Assembly (NCBI GenBank): GCA_965277025.1
Contig: OZ255706.1
Coordinates: 3,596,001-3,660,000, forward strand
From: Methylomarinum sp965277025
GTDB lineage: Bacteria; Pseudomonadota; Gammaproteobacteria; Methylococcales; Methylomonadaceae
Direction: 5' to 3'
DNA: 64,000 bases
Shown here: positions 8,943 to 16,443 of the stretch, in pieces
How positions within the stretch are numbered: the stretch's first letter is position 1
Layout: each line of letters begins with the position of its first letter
Notes under the pieces: model-generated
Databases searched by the model: none
What the model saw: only the letters and a program-made list of their open reading frames with translations
What the model was told of the DNA's origin: nothing
Made by a program: the position numbers and the translations under genes

Positions 8943-9036
8943 GTAGGGCGGTTTCGCGCCAGCAAACCGCCATAAACCACGCCAAAACACAAGTTGCCTG
9001 CCAATGGCGGATTGCCTGTCGGCGAATCCGCCCTAC
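8943..9036. repeat. Composite palindromic repeat, copy 2
   Basis: This 94-base unit has the same GTAGGG...CCCTAC ends and the same pair of internal stems (GGCGGTTT/AAACCGCC, GGCGGATT/AATCCGCC) as the copy at 6115. The IS630 inserted at the TA immediately after it (9037-9038). Confidence 0.8.
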
Positions 9037-10291
9037 TAGCGCAAACAAGCGCAAGTTCTCACTCTATTGAGTAAGTGGCTTAGCCTGATACGTCCAGCGA
9101 AAAGGCTTAGCCATGGTTTCATTGAAATATTTTATGAAATCCGCTATTTTTTTGTTTAAATCCTCTTTAGATTTAAAGTTGCCGCGCCGGATTACTTTAC
9201 GCATTAAAATAGAAAACCAGATCTCTATCTGATTAAGCCATGAACAATGCTTAGGGGTAAAATGAAAAACAACCGGATGGTTTGGGTTAGTCAAAAAAGC
9301 AGTACGACTTTCCATTGATTTCAAAATACCCTCTTTTCCTTTAACCCATGATTCTCCTGAATACGAAATTTTTTCGGCAATTAATCGAACCACCGATTCT
9401 GAACAATGTGTATTGAGATTATCCATGACTAAATGCCAATGGGTTTGTTTGGGTTGTTGATGAAAAAGCAGGTTCAAAAACCCGGCAAAATCTTGCTCTG
9501 TTCGAGTTTCTCCTATACTTCCCATTACTTCTCCCGTGGCCACATCAAAACCTGCAATCAAGGTCTGGGTACCATGTCGAATATATTCAAATTCTTGTCG
9601 TTCAACTTTTCCTTTCTTCATCGGCAATGTCTGCGCTGCTCGCTCTAAAGCTTGAATCCCTGTCATTTCATCAATCGAAATCGTTTTGATGCCTTGCGCT
9701 TCCCGCTCCAAAGCCCGTTGGCAGGTTTCGCAAATATCTTGACACCTCTCGTCGAAGTATTCATCTTTTTTTGCCGTCAACCAGCCTTTCATCCGGTGGG
9801 GTTGCAGGTCCGCTTCTTTTTAAAAAGCGCCCAACAGAGCGCTGTGAAATATAATCAACAATGCCCCGTTTTATCGCTTCATCGGCTATTTCTTGTTGCG
9901 TCCAAGAGTGATCGGGCGTTGACTATCCTCTGGGCGTTCGCAGGCTATCGCGATAATGCTGCAAATTTGCTCCGCCGTATAGATAGCAGGCGCACCGCTT
10001 CGCGGTGCATCTTGAAGCCGGGCTAAAGGATTTTCTTGTTCACTGTTCTGTAACCGGCGTTTTCGCCAATTTTGAACAGTTGTCCGTCCAGTTTTTAGCT
10101 GGCGCATGGTTTCATGTACACTGATGCCTTCATCTGCCAACAATATAATACGGCAACGTGTCACCAAATTCTGAGGACTTGTATGTTTACGCACTGTGCC
10201 TTGCAATAACGTGCGTTGTTTTTCTGTTAAACTGATTGGGGCTGCTGTTAGTCGTGGAATGATATCACCTGCTGAATTTAATATAGTATTA

Positions 10292-11513
10292 CTCTGTACA
10301 TGACAAAAAATATTAAAAGCTGGCGTAGCTCGTTGAAATGTAATTAAATACCGCATTTTGTTTTAGCGAACATGAATAACGGGACATTACAAATCAACGA
10401 GCTAACCGCCATATTAACTGAGCACTTTCAATGGAACAAGGCAAGAATCGTTTGTTTTGTGGGTATGTTAATTGCTTTGATGGCAGTTAGCACGGTCAAT
10501 CTGGCCCAGCTCGCCGTATTCTTTCCCCGTCGGGCAAAAATTTCCTCACGATATCGACGGATGCAACGATTTTTCAGTGACCATTGGCTGGATTACAATG
10601 AAGTCGCTCATTTCATCATGAAACTGTTTGGTTTCACTGATCAGGATTACTATCTGACGTTAGACAGGACGAATTGGAAGTGGGGTAAAACCAATATTAA
10701 TCTGCTGGTGCTTGCCGTGGTTTATCGGGGTGCCGCCATTCCTGTGTATTGGTTGCCTTTAAACAAGCGGGGCAACTCTAATACGAAGGAACGTATAGCG
10801 CTGATGAAACGCTTTATTGCGCAGTTTGGCCGACATCACATCAAAGGTCTTTTGGCTGATCGGGAGTTTATTGGAGACGAATGGATGGGCTGGTTGTTTG
10901 AGCAAGAGATTCCCTTTTATATCCGTATTCGCAACAACGCCTGGACAACCAATGCCCAAGGCCAGCGAATACGCGTAGAGCGTTTGTTTTATGGGCTTAA
11001 GCCGGGTAGCACACGACACCTCTCAACAGCGCGCTATTTGGGAAATTGTTCAATTTATCTCAGTGGGTTACGGCTGAGTGATGGTGAGTTATTAATCATC
11101 GTCTGTCAGCATTTGAACCCTGATGCGATTAAAATTTATGGCTTGCGTTGGGAAATCGAAACGCTTTTCGGCTGTTTAAAAGGACGGGGATTCAAACTTG
11201 AGGAAACGCGTGTAGTCGGTTATCTTCGGATCAAAAAATTGTTAGTACTTCCCGTTATTGCTTTCTGTTGGTCACATAAAGCAGGCGAATGGAAACATGA
11301 TTGCGAGTTACCAATAAAAACCAAAACACATCAGCGGCTCGCGCAAAGCCTGTTTCGATATGGATTAGATTGTATCCGCTCAACGTTGTTTAATGTCTTA
11401 TCTCAATCAAAAAGGATGATTAGAAAAGTGATTGCTCTTTTGCAACCCATACCTTTTGTCACTGGAATACATGAGACTCATTTGTCATAAGTTAATTTTT
11501 GTCATGTACAGAG
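10292..11513 (+). mobile_element. IS4-family element, copy 1 (1222 bp)
   Basis: Terminal inverted repeats read CTCTGTACATGACAAAAA at the left and its complement at the right. The 9-base direct repeat ATAGTATTA lies at 10283-10291 and 11514-11522. A second copy of identical length is at 45218-46439 with its own 9-base duplication. Confidence 0.95.
10372..11490 (+). CDS. IS4-family transposase
   Basis: This 372-residue DDE transposase shows the IS4 family Y-(2)-R-(3)-E-(6)-K signature intact in YGLRWEIETLFGCLKGRG at about residues 257-274. It moves the 1222-bp element by cut-and-paste. It differs from the copy at 45298 at a handful of residues (for example FFPRRAK versus FFPSRAK, and GCLKG versus GGLKG). 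The frame is complete and probably functional. Confidence 0.93.
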   Translation: MNNGTLQINELTAILTEHFQWNKARIVCFVGMLIALMAVSTVNLAQLAVFFPRRAKISSRYRRMQRFFSDHWLDYNEVAHFIMKLFGFTDQDYYLTLDRTNWKWGKTNINLLVLAVVYRGAAIPVYWLPLNKRGNSNTKERIALMKRFIAQFGRHHIKGLLADREFIGDEWMGWLFEQEIPFYIRIRNNAWTTNAQGQRIRVERLFYGLKPGSTRHLSTARYLGNCSIYLSGLRLSDGELLIIVCQHLNPDAIKIYGLRWEIETLFGCLKGRGFKLEETRVVGYLRIKKLLVLPVIAFCWSHKAGEWKHDCELPIKTKTHQRLAQSLFRYGLDCIRSTLFNVLSQSKRMIRKVIALLQPIPFVTGIHETHLS

Positions 11514-11582
11514 ATAGTATTATTCAACATATTACAATATATTCCTCATACATAGCATTAGTTTTTTCGCTTCTGTGCGCTA

Positions 11583-11685
11583 GTGCAGCACCATTTTTAT
11601 ACTGAGGGATAGATTTTCAAAATTTCTTATAAAAAGCCATAACTTACAACTCGCTCAATCCGACAAAGAAAAATGGATCCTGCAC
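11583..11685. mobile_element. Small MITE-like element with TA duplication
   Basis: About 103 bases have imperfect inverted ends (GTGCAGCACCATTTTT and, reversed, GTGCAGGATCCATTTTT) and TA at both borders (11581-11582, 11686-11687). There is no coding capacity. The TA borders suggest mobilisation by a Tc1/mariner-IS630-type transposase. The neighbouring IS630 has different ends (GCGCA...), so it is not an obvious parent. Confidence 0.55.
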
Positions 11686-11748
11686 TAGCTTATTTCTCTA
11701 TCAAGGGTAGTTTCGCGTTAACAAACCGCCAAAGGCGCAAAAAACCTC

Positions 11749-11773
11749 CAAACTGACAAAAAATGTCAGTTTG
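11749..11773. promoter_or_regulatory. Perfect 10-bp inverted repeat upstream of the pilin promoter
   Basis: CAAACTGACA and TGTCAGTTTG are exact reverse complements separated by five A. The site lies about 135 bases upstream of the -24 element of the sigma-54-type promoter. That is the distance expected for an enhancer-binding protein such as PilR, whose known sites contain TGTC. The binding protein is inferred. Confidence 0.5.
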
Positions 11774-11906
11774 TGAAAAATTTTTTCAGTATTTTTGGCT
11801 AAAAAATCATATTGCGCTCATCAGCATTTAGCAAAAGCAACAGAACAGCTTAATAAACACTCCGTAATGACTTGTTTATTAACAGGTTATTTGTTTTTAT
11901 CAAAAC

Positions 11907-11922
11907 TGGCACGGCATCTGCA
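11907..11922 (+). promoter_or_regulatory. Sigma-54 (-24/-12) promoter for the pilin gene
   Basis: TGGCACGGCATCTGCA matches the RpoN consensus TGGCAC-N5-TTGCA except for one base. It lies 48 bases before the pilin ATG. PilR/RpoN control of major pilin genes is well established in Pseudomonas, which supports the reading. Confidence 0.75.
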
Positions 11923-11969
11923 CTAGTCTTTGTGACTTTTATGTTCAATAACCAAAATAGGTAACTACA

Positions 11970-12449
11970 ATGAACCAAATGAAAACAATGAACAAATCTG
12001 GCCAGCAAGGCTTCACCCTGATCGAACTGATGATCGTCGTCGCGATTATTGGTATTTTGGCTTCAGTCGCCATTCCAGCATATCAAGATTATACGCTTCG
12101 CGCTAAAATGTCTGAAGCAATTGGATTCGCATCGGCTGCAAAAACATCAGTTTCTGAATGTCTGATTTCTGCCTCTGATGAAACTGATTGTAATACTAAT
12201 TCCAAAGTAGGTTTGGATACAAATACTAATATTACCTCAACTTATGTAGAGAAAGTTACTGTTGGTGGAGGGGCTTCAGCAGGTAACCCGGTTACTGTTA
12301 CTGTTGATATTCAAGGAACAGGTAATATAACATTAGATGGTGCAAGTATTGTTTTAACTGGCACAAAAAGTAATGCAGGAGTTGATTGGGCATGTACTCC
12401 TTCAACTACATCTATAAATAAATATCTTCCTCAGAGCTGTCGTTCATAA
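11970..12449 (+). CDS. pilA: Type IV major pilin
   Basis: The 159-residue prepilin has a short basic leader cut at QQG/FTLIELMIVVAIIGILA, with the invariant Glu5 after cleavage. The hydrophobic helix is followed by a variable globular domain rich in Thr and Asn. It ends in a cysteine pair (CTPSTTSINKYLPQSC) typical of the disulfide-bonded D-region. The protein is exported, processed by PilD and assembled into pili for twitching, adhesion or DNA uptake. Only the structural gene is present here; the assembly genes must be elsewhere. A sigma-54 promoter lies upstream and a strong terminator downstream. A second methionine at residue 4 is possible as the start. Confidence 0.95.
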   Translation: MNQMKTMNKSGQQGFTLIELMIVVAIIGILASVAIPAYQDYTLRAKMSEAIGFASAAKTSVSECLISASDETDCNTNSKVGLDTNTNITSTYVEKVTVGGGASAGNPVTVTVDIQGTGNITLDGASIVLTGTKSNAGVDWACTPSTTSINKYLPQSCRS

Positions 12450-12474
12450 AACATGTTTAACATAAAATACAAGG

Positions 12475-12498
12475 AAGGGGAGCATTGCTCCCCTTTTT
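12475..12498 (+). terminator. Rho-independent terminator of pilA
   Basis: AAGGGGAGCA and TGCTCCCCTT form a perfect 10-base stem with a one-base nominal loop, followed by TTT. It lies 26 bases after the pilin stop. Confidence 0.9.
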
Positions 12499-12888
12499 AT
12501 GTACAATTACTCTCAAGACAAAATAAGTCCAAACAGTGTTTTCTTTCTTGCCATACTAATTCTTTTAGTGGCTAGCCCTGCATTTGATTGGTATTTATTA
12601 AATGATTCCATTGATAGTCAAAGGTTAATCGAGATAATCATCATTTCATTTTTATTGTTATTCATTGTTGTATCGGTAGAATCCAAGTGGCAGTATTGTT
12701 CGGTTTTTGCATTGCTTTCCACAACTGTTCAACTTGCCGTACTGTCTTGTTTTATACTTGCTTTACTCAGTTCTTTTTTTGCAAAATCGATTCAACATGC
12801 GACACTTGAATTGGCATTGTATGTTGGATTGTTTTATTTATCATTTTACTTTACTGTTTTTTTAGACGTTATACTCAAAATGCATTGA
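12499..12888 (+). CDS. Small multi-pass membrane protein, possibly the N-terminus of an O-antigen ligase/polymerase-like protein
   Basis: This 129-residue frame has four strongly hydrophobic segments, at about residues 14-32, 43-60, 66-90 and 105-125. No usual ribosome binding site precedes the ATG, which sits directly on the T-run of the pilA terminator. The pattern ALLSSFFAKSIQHATLELALYVGLFYL resembles the N-terminal part of Wzy-type O-antigen ligases, which often follow pilin genes as pilin glycosylases. The frame stops 27 bases before a truncated IS5, so it may be the surviving 5' part of such a gene. This is a guess from hydropathy and context. Confidence 0.45.
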   Translation: MYNYSQDKISPNSVFFLAILILLVASPAFDWYLLNDSIDSQRLIEIIIISFLLLFIVVSVESKWQYCSVFALLSTTVQLAVLSCFILALLSSFFAKSIQHATLELALYVGLFYLSFYFTVFLDVILKMH

Positions 12889-12915
12889 TAATAGTTTTCA
12901 ATATCTTTGTTTTAA

Positions 12916-13038
12916 CAGGCTGTTGATTTAATCCAACCTGGAGGCCGCATTGTTTCGTTGCCATAATTGGCATTTGATTACATAACTAATTGTTATTTAT
13001 GGTAAAATAATTCAATCCATTTGATATTCCTTGATTTT
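12916..13038 (+). mobile_element. IS5-family left-end fragment
   Basis: These bases match the left end of the IS5 element starting at 18158 (both begin CAGGCTGTTGATTTAATCC) almost without difference. They stop where IS66 copy 1 starts. Only non-coding terminal DNA remains. Confidence 0.8.
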
Positions 13039-14745
13039 GTAACTACTCAGCGTATTTTACCAAAAGCATCAGGTCACTGAGTAAATTCCGGTAATTTCCC
13101 CTTAAATACCAGTACCAACGCTTCAGAGGCACTGACATGATGTTTACGACAAGTGGATAGATATCCCCGAATACGGCAGAAGGTGATGGCACCCTGCTCA
13201 CTCCTGAAACACCCCGATATTTTTTGCTGCACCCTGGTCATGCGGATATCATTCTCACCGGGATTATTAGTAAATGGCACATCTATTTCTCTCATAAAGC
13301 GTAAGACATCATCCGGGTAATTGATCAGCCGTTCCAGTAAGTTTCTGGATTTACTGCGCTTGAGGCGCCCACGTTTGGGTTTACCGGGCAACGGGGTTGG
13401 TGGCGGACATTCAATTTGTGCTTTCTCTAATAAATCTCGATATCGTCGTCGATAACAGGCCGCTTTTCTTGCTTCAAGCTTCCCCCCTGCATCATCGACG
13501 ACCTGATTGATCTTTTTTAACAGGGTTTCCATTTCTTTGGCCCACTGCTGTCCATCCTGCTCCCAGGCACGGGTCAGTTCACGCAGATGATGCACATTGC
13601 ACAAGGCATGAGTGAAGGGGGACTTGTAGTAAGGCTTCCAGTGATCGTGGCATAAAATGCCATGAAAGTCAGGCAGGATGCCAATGACATCCATCGCTTC
13701 CTTGCCCCGTTTTACATGGGGAAAATAATGTGTCCATAAATCATTAGAAGCACAATGCAACCAGTACCTGGCGCCATTGATGTTAATGCCCGTTTCATCG
13801 GCATGTACAACAGAAGCTGCCGCCAGTCTTTGCTCGCAAATCGGCTCAAAGGATGCCAGCTTCTCAAAGGCTGGTTGATTGAAATTAACCAGCGAACCTT
13901 CACTGATGGGGATCTGTAATTGATCGGAAAAATAATCCTTGATGCGCTGGCAGGGCAATAATTGGTACTGCGAAAGATACACGGCGTACGCCTTGAGTTG
14001 GTCACCATATTGCACGGCTTTTGTTACGCCCTCGGGAAAAGGAGCAACAAACCGACGACCTTGTTCATCGATAAGCCTTTGCGCACGATATTCCGTCACA
14101 ATCCGTGAAATATCAATATCAAATACCTGCCGGGTTTCAAAGCCATCTGCCGTGTAGCTTCCGGCTGGCAAGGTACGGCGATCAATCTTGATGGAGATAA
14201 CGTCATCGGGATCATCGACTTTAACCAGCGTGGTGCCAATATGCCCTTTCTGTCCACCACCTGGTTTTTTTGATCCAGCCCGTGCTTTCCTTTTACGATC
14301 AGGATCACTTGATGGCGGCCTGGAACTGTTACTGCTGTTAAGTCCGAGCCGATGCATCAAGAGCGTGACCAGCAACAACAATATCTCCAGCGAAGACCGC
14401 AGCGCCGGAGATAAATCGGCTTCATCTTCAATCAGCTGCCGGGCATGGGTAATGGCAGCCTCTACATCAATGGAATCAATCTTCAATGAAACGGCCTGTG
14501 GGTTTAAGTACAGGACTCTTGTCTCATGGCTTTTGAAATACGAATTTTTGCCTCTGTGTTGCCCGTCATCGTATTTTAGAAATGCACGGCAGCAGGGCTA
14601 TCGGGCATTGCTTATAAGGCAACACGCCTCAACTAACGCAGGCTAATACAGTAAACCTCTTGCGCCAGGTGTTGCCGTTAGGAAATCAAAAATAACGCTA
14701 AAATCGTGTCAAGCAGTTTTTTACTTATTTACGCTGAGTAGTTAC
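13039..14745 (-). mobile_element. IS66-family element 1 (about 1707 bp)
   Basis: Inverted ends GTAACTACTCAGCGTA are exact at 13039 and 14745. The expected 8-base duplication is absent (TTGATTTT versus AAATAAGA). One flank is an IS5 fragment and the other is the HD-GYP gene, so a deletion or recombination followed insertion. The 259 bases 14487-14745 upstream of the transposase hold no gene. Confidence 0.85.
13074..14486 (-). CDS. IS66-family transposase (single-ORF type)
   Basis: This 470-residue protein has the IS66 layout: an N-terminal leucine-rich helical region, a SSNSSRPPSSDP linker, a basic stretch, then the DDE core with HADETGIN at about residue 240 and ILCHDHWKPY at about 287. A C-terminal PGENDIRMTRVQQKISGCFRSEQG block carries the catalytic Glu region. 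The accessory orfA and orfB genes of classical IS66 are missing, as in the ISBst12-like subgroup. The frame is intact. Confidence 0.93.
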   Translation of the reverse strand: MKIDSIDVEAAITHARQLIEDEADLSPALRSSLEILLLLVTLLMHRLGLNSSNSSRPPSSDPDRKRKARAGSKKPGGGQKGHIGTTLVKVDDPDDVISIKIDRRTLPAGSYTADGFETRQVFDIDISRIVTEYRAQRLIDEQGRRFVAPFPEGVTKAVQYGDQLKAYAVYLSQYQLLPCQRIKDYFSDQLQIPISEGSLVNFNQPAFEKLASFEPICEQRLAAASVVHADETGININGARYWLHCASNDLWTHYFPHVKRGKEAMDVIGILPDFHGILCHDHWKPYYKSPFTHALCNVHHLRELTRAWEQDGQQWAKEMETLLKKINQVVDDAGGKLEARKAACYRRRYRDLLEKAQIECPPPTPLPGKPKRGRLKRSKSRNLLERLINYPDDVLRFMREIDVPFTNNPGENDIRMTRVQQKISGCFRSEQGAITFCRIRGYLSTCRKHHVSASEALVLVFKGKLPEFTQ

Positions 14746-15111
14746 AAATAAGAAAGCTTACGAGCGGGTAACCCTTGCGGATATCCTTTTCCATCCTGGC
14801 GTTCATGATGTGTTAACGCTGTTTCAATCGCCCCCTGAACATTCCTTCACTGGACTTTAAAAGTTCATATCCCAAACGGGTATGACTTTGCATAATTTCC
14901 AATTCTTCGACAGTTAACTTTCCTGGTTTATTCAGGACATCCAAAGGCACCAGCATCTTTCCCATATCATGCATCATGCCACATAATCCTACTCTGTTCA
15001 GATCCTTGATGGACAAACCAATATGACGGCCTAGCACAATAGATAAAGTGGACCCCATTGTCCAGACAAATTATTAGAGAATTTAAGATAGAACCCTCAT
15101 AACAGTCAGGC

Positions 15112-16032
15112 TCAATGGCTCTGGCCCATATTTTCACCCGGCGTCTGCTTGGCAGTGCCGGCATTATATTTATCCACGATTTTAGCGCCACCTCCCGTGG
15201 CGAATTGATAAACCCTGTCTGGCGTTTCATAGCCTAACGACTGATGCGGTCGTTCGCTGTTGTAAAAGGCAAAGTAGTCCGTCAACCCCGCTGACAGTGC
15301 TTGCAGGTTGCCGTATTGCTTCAAATAAACTTCTTCATATTTCACTGTGCGCCAGAGTCGTTCAACAAAGATATTGTCCAAGGCCCGTCCCCGGCCATCC
15401 ATGCTGATGGTCACGCCATGCTGACTCAATACCCCGGTGAAGTCCGCGCTGGTGAACTGTGCGCCCTGGTCGGTATTAAATATCTCCGGTGTGCCATAGG
15501 TCTTGATGGCCTGCTCCAGACAATTTACGCAAAACGCGCTGTCCATGGTATTGGAAAGTTGCCATGCCAATACTTTTCGGCTGTACCAATCCATGATGGC
15601 CACCAGATAAACAAATCCTTGCGGCAGCCGGATATAGGTGATGTCGGTACTCCAAACCTGGTTGGGGCGTGTCACCTCGACGCCTCTTAACAGATAGGGA
15701 TAGACTTTATGCTCAGGATGCGGCTTACTGGTGTTCGGGCCCGGCGCCATGCCGACCAGCCCCAGTATGCGCATCAGCCGCTGAACCCGTTTGCGGTTGA
15801 CCTGATGGTTAAGGCCGCGTAAATACTTTGTCATACGGCGTGAGCCATAAAAAGGATGCCGGGTATATTCTTCGTCGAGCAACCGCAACAGTTGCTGATC
15901 TTCAGCAGACACCGGCTGTTGTTGGCGTTTTTTCTGTTCATGGATTACTGAGCGGGTAACGTTCAATAACTGGCATTGCCGACTTAACGCCAACTCATCT
16001 TTTTGATCCACCCAGCTTTGACGCGTGATCAT
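15112..16032 (-). CDS. IS3-family OrfB (integrase-core transposase)
   Basis: This 306-residue protein has an rve integrase core: VWSTDITYIRL (first Asp), FNTDQGAQFTS (second Asp) and ALDNIFVERLWRTVKYEEVY (Glu), followed by YNSERPHQSLGYETP. It starts with an ATGA overlap on orfA, and in this family OrfAB is usually made by -1 frameshifting. It is identical to the copy at 47541 and nearly identical to that at 43469. Confidence 0.94.
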   Translation of the reverse strand: MITRQSWVDQKDELALSRQCQLLNVTRSVIHEQKKRQQQPVSAEDQQLLRLLDEEYTRHPFYGSRRMTKYLRGLNHQVNRKRVQRLMRILGLVGMAPGPNTSKPHPEHKVYPYLLRGVEVTRPNQVWSTDITYIRLPQGFVYLVAIMDWYSRKVLAWQLSNTMDSAFCVNCLEQAIKTYGTPEIFNTDQGAQFTSADFTGVLSQHGVTISMDGRGRALDNIFVERLWRTVKYEEVYLKQYGNLQALSAGLTDYFAFYNSERPHQSLGYETPDRVYQFATGGGAKIVDKYNAGTAKQTPGENMGQSH

Positions 16033-16343
16033 AGGCTGATCCCGGACTTTTTTTTAAGCCAATCCAGTTCCATATTCAACTGCCCGATTTTGGCGTACAG
16101 ACGGTCCGGATTGTCTTGCGCCTTCACCGCTTTCGGCCCGCGTTTGCCTTCAAACAGGCTTCCCGCATTGGCCAACAGTTCCTTTTTCCATTGGCTTACC
16201 TGAGATGGATGGACTTCATTCTCTTGAGCAATCTCATTGATCGTTTTGATGTTCTTAACCGCTTCCAGCGCGATTTTGGCCTTTTGCGCCCCGCTAAAGG
16301 TTTTCCGTTTTTTTTCGCTCATTTTTTGTACCTCTTTTTTCAA
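16029..16343 (-). CDS. IS3-family OrfA
   Basis: This 104-residue DNA-binding protein has a helix-turn-helix (INEIAQENEVHPSQVSQWKK) followed by a leucine-zipper-like C-terminus. It recognises the IS ends and forms the transposase with OrfB. The first codons include an A8 run that is A9, and hence out of frame, in copy 2. Confidence 0.93.
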   Translation of the reverse strand: MKKEVQKMSEKKRKTFSGAQKAKIALEAVKNIKTINEIAQENEVHPSQVSQWKKELLANAGSLFEGKRGPKAVKAQDNPDRLYAKIGQLNMELDWLKKKSGISL

Positions 16344-16443
16344 TAGTCATAGTTTAAACTATTGTCCGGATTACGGGGTCCACTATAAGATAACATACAA
16401 ACGTTCAGACTATGCTGGGTAGTATATTCATCCTTGTTTTTTA

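Larger units (their letters stand above)
9064..11530 (-). pseudogene. IS630 transposase, split by IS4 and frameshifted
   Basis: The native ATG is at 11530 (reads M-L-N-N-T-I-L after removal of the IS4 and one ATAGTATTA copy). The helix-turn-helix N-terminal part runs to about 9900. One missing base near 'CTTGGACG' (expected L-W-T) and one extra A in an A7 run near 9766 break the frame. The catalytic part (9064-9792) carries the family's DDE block: SIDEMTGIQ, LVMDNLNTHCSE and HFTPKHCSWLNQIEIWF. The A7 run could be a slippery site, but two shifts make simple inactivation more likely. The IS4 end supplies a new in-frame ATG at 10356. Confidence 0.8.
9039..11580 (-). mobile_element. IS630-family element, interrupted by IS4
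   Basis: TA dinucleotides at 9037-9038 and 11581-11582 flank the element, as expected for IS630 target duplication. The ends begin GCGCAAACAAGCG and (reverse) GCGCACAGAAGCG. The transposase has the IS630 DDE domain. An IS4-family element lies inside it at 10292-11513, with a 9-base duplication ATAGTATTA. Confidence 0.8.
15044..16387 (-). mobile_element. IS3-family element, copy 1 (1344 bp)
   Basis: The ends read TAAAGTGGACCCC and (reverse) TATAGTGGACCCC. The 3-base duplication AGA lies at 15041-15043 and 16388-16390. The same element occurs at 43401-44745 and, inverted, at 47186-48529. It splits the HD-GYP gene between MLS and IVLGRHIG. Confidence 0.95.

Noticed and set aside
9740..9800. Programmed frameshift at the A7 run of the IS630 transposase
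   Set aside because: A second, unrelated one-base loss upstream also breaks the frame, so ordinary inactivation explains the gene better.
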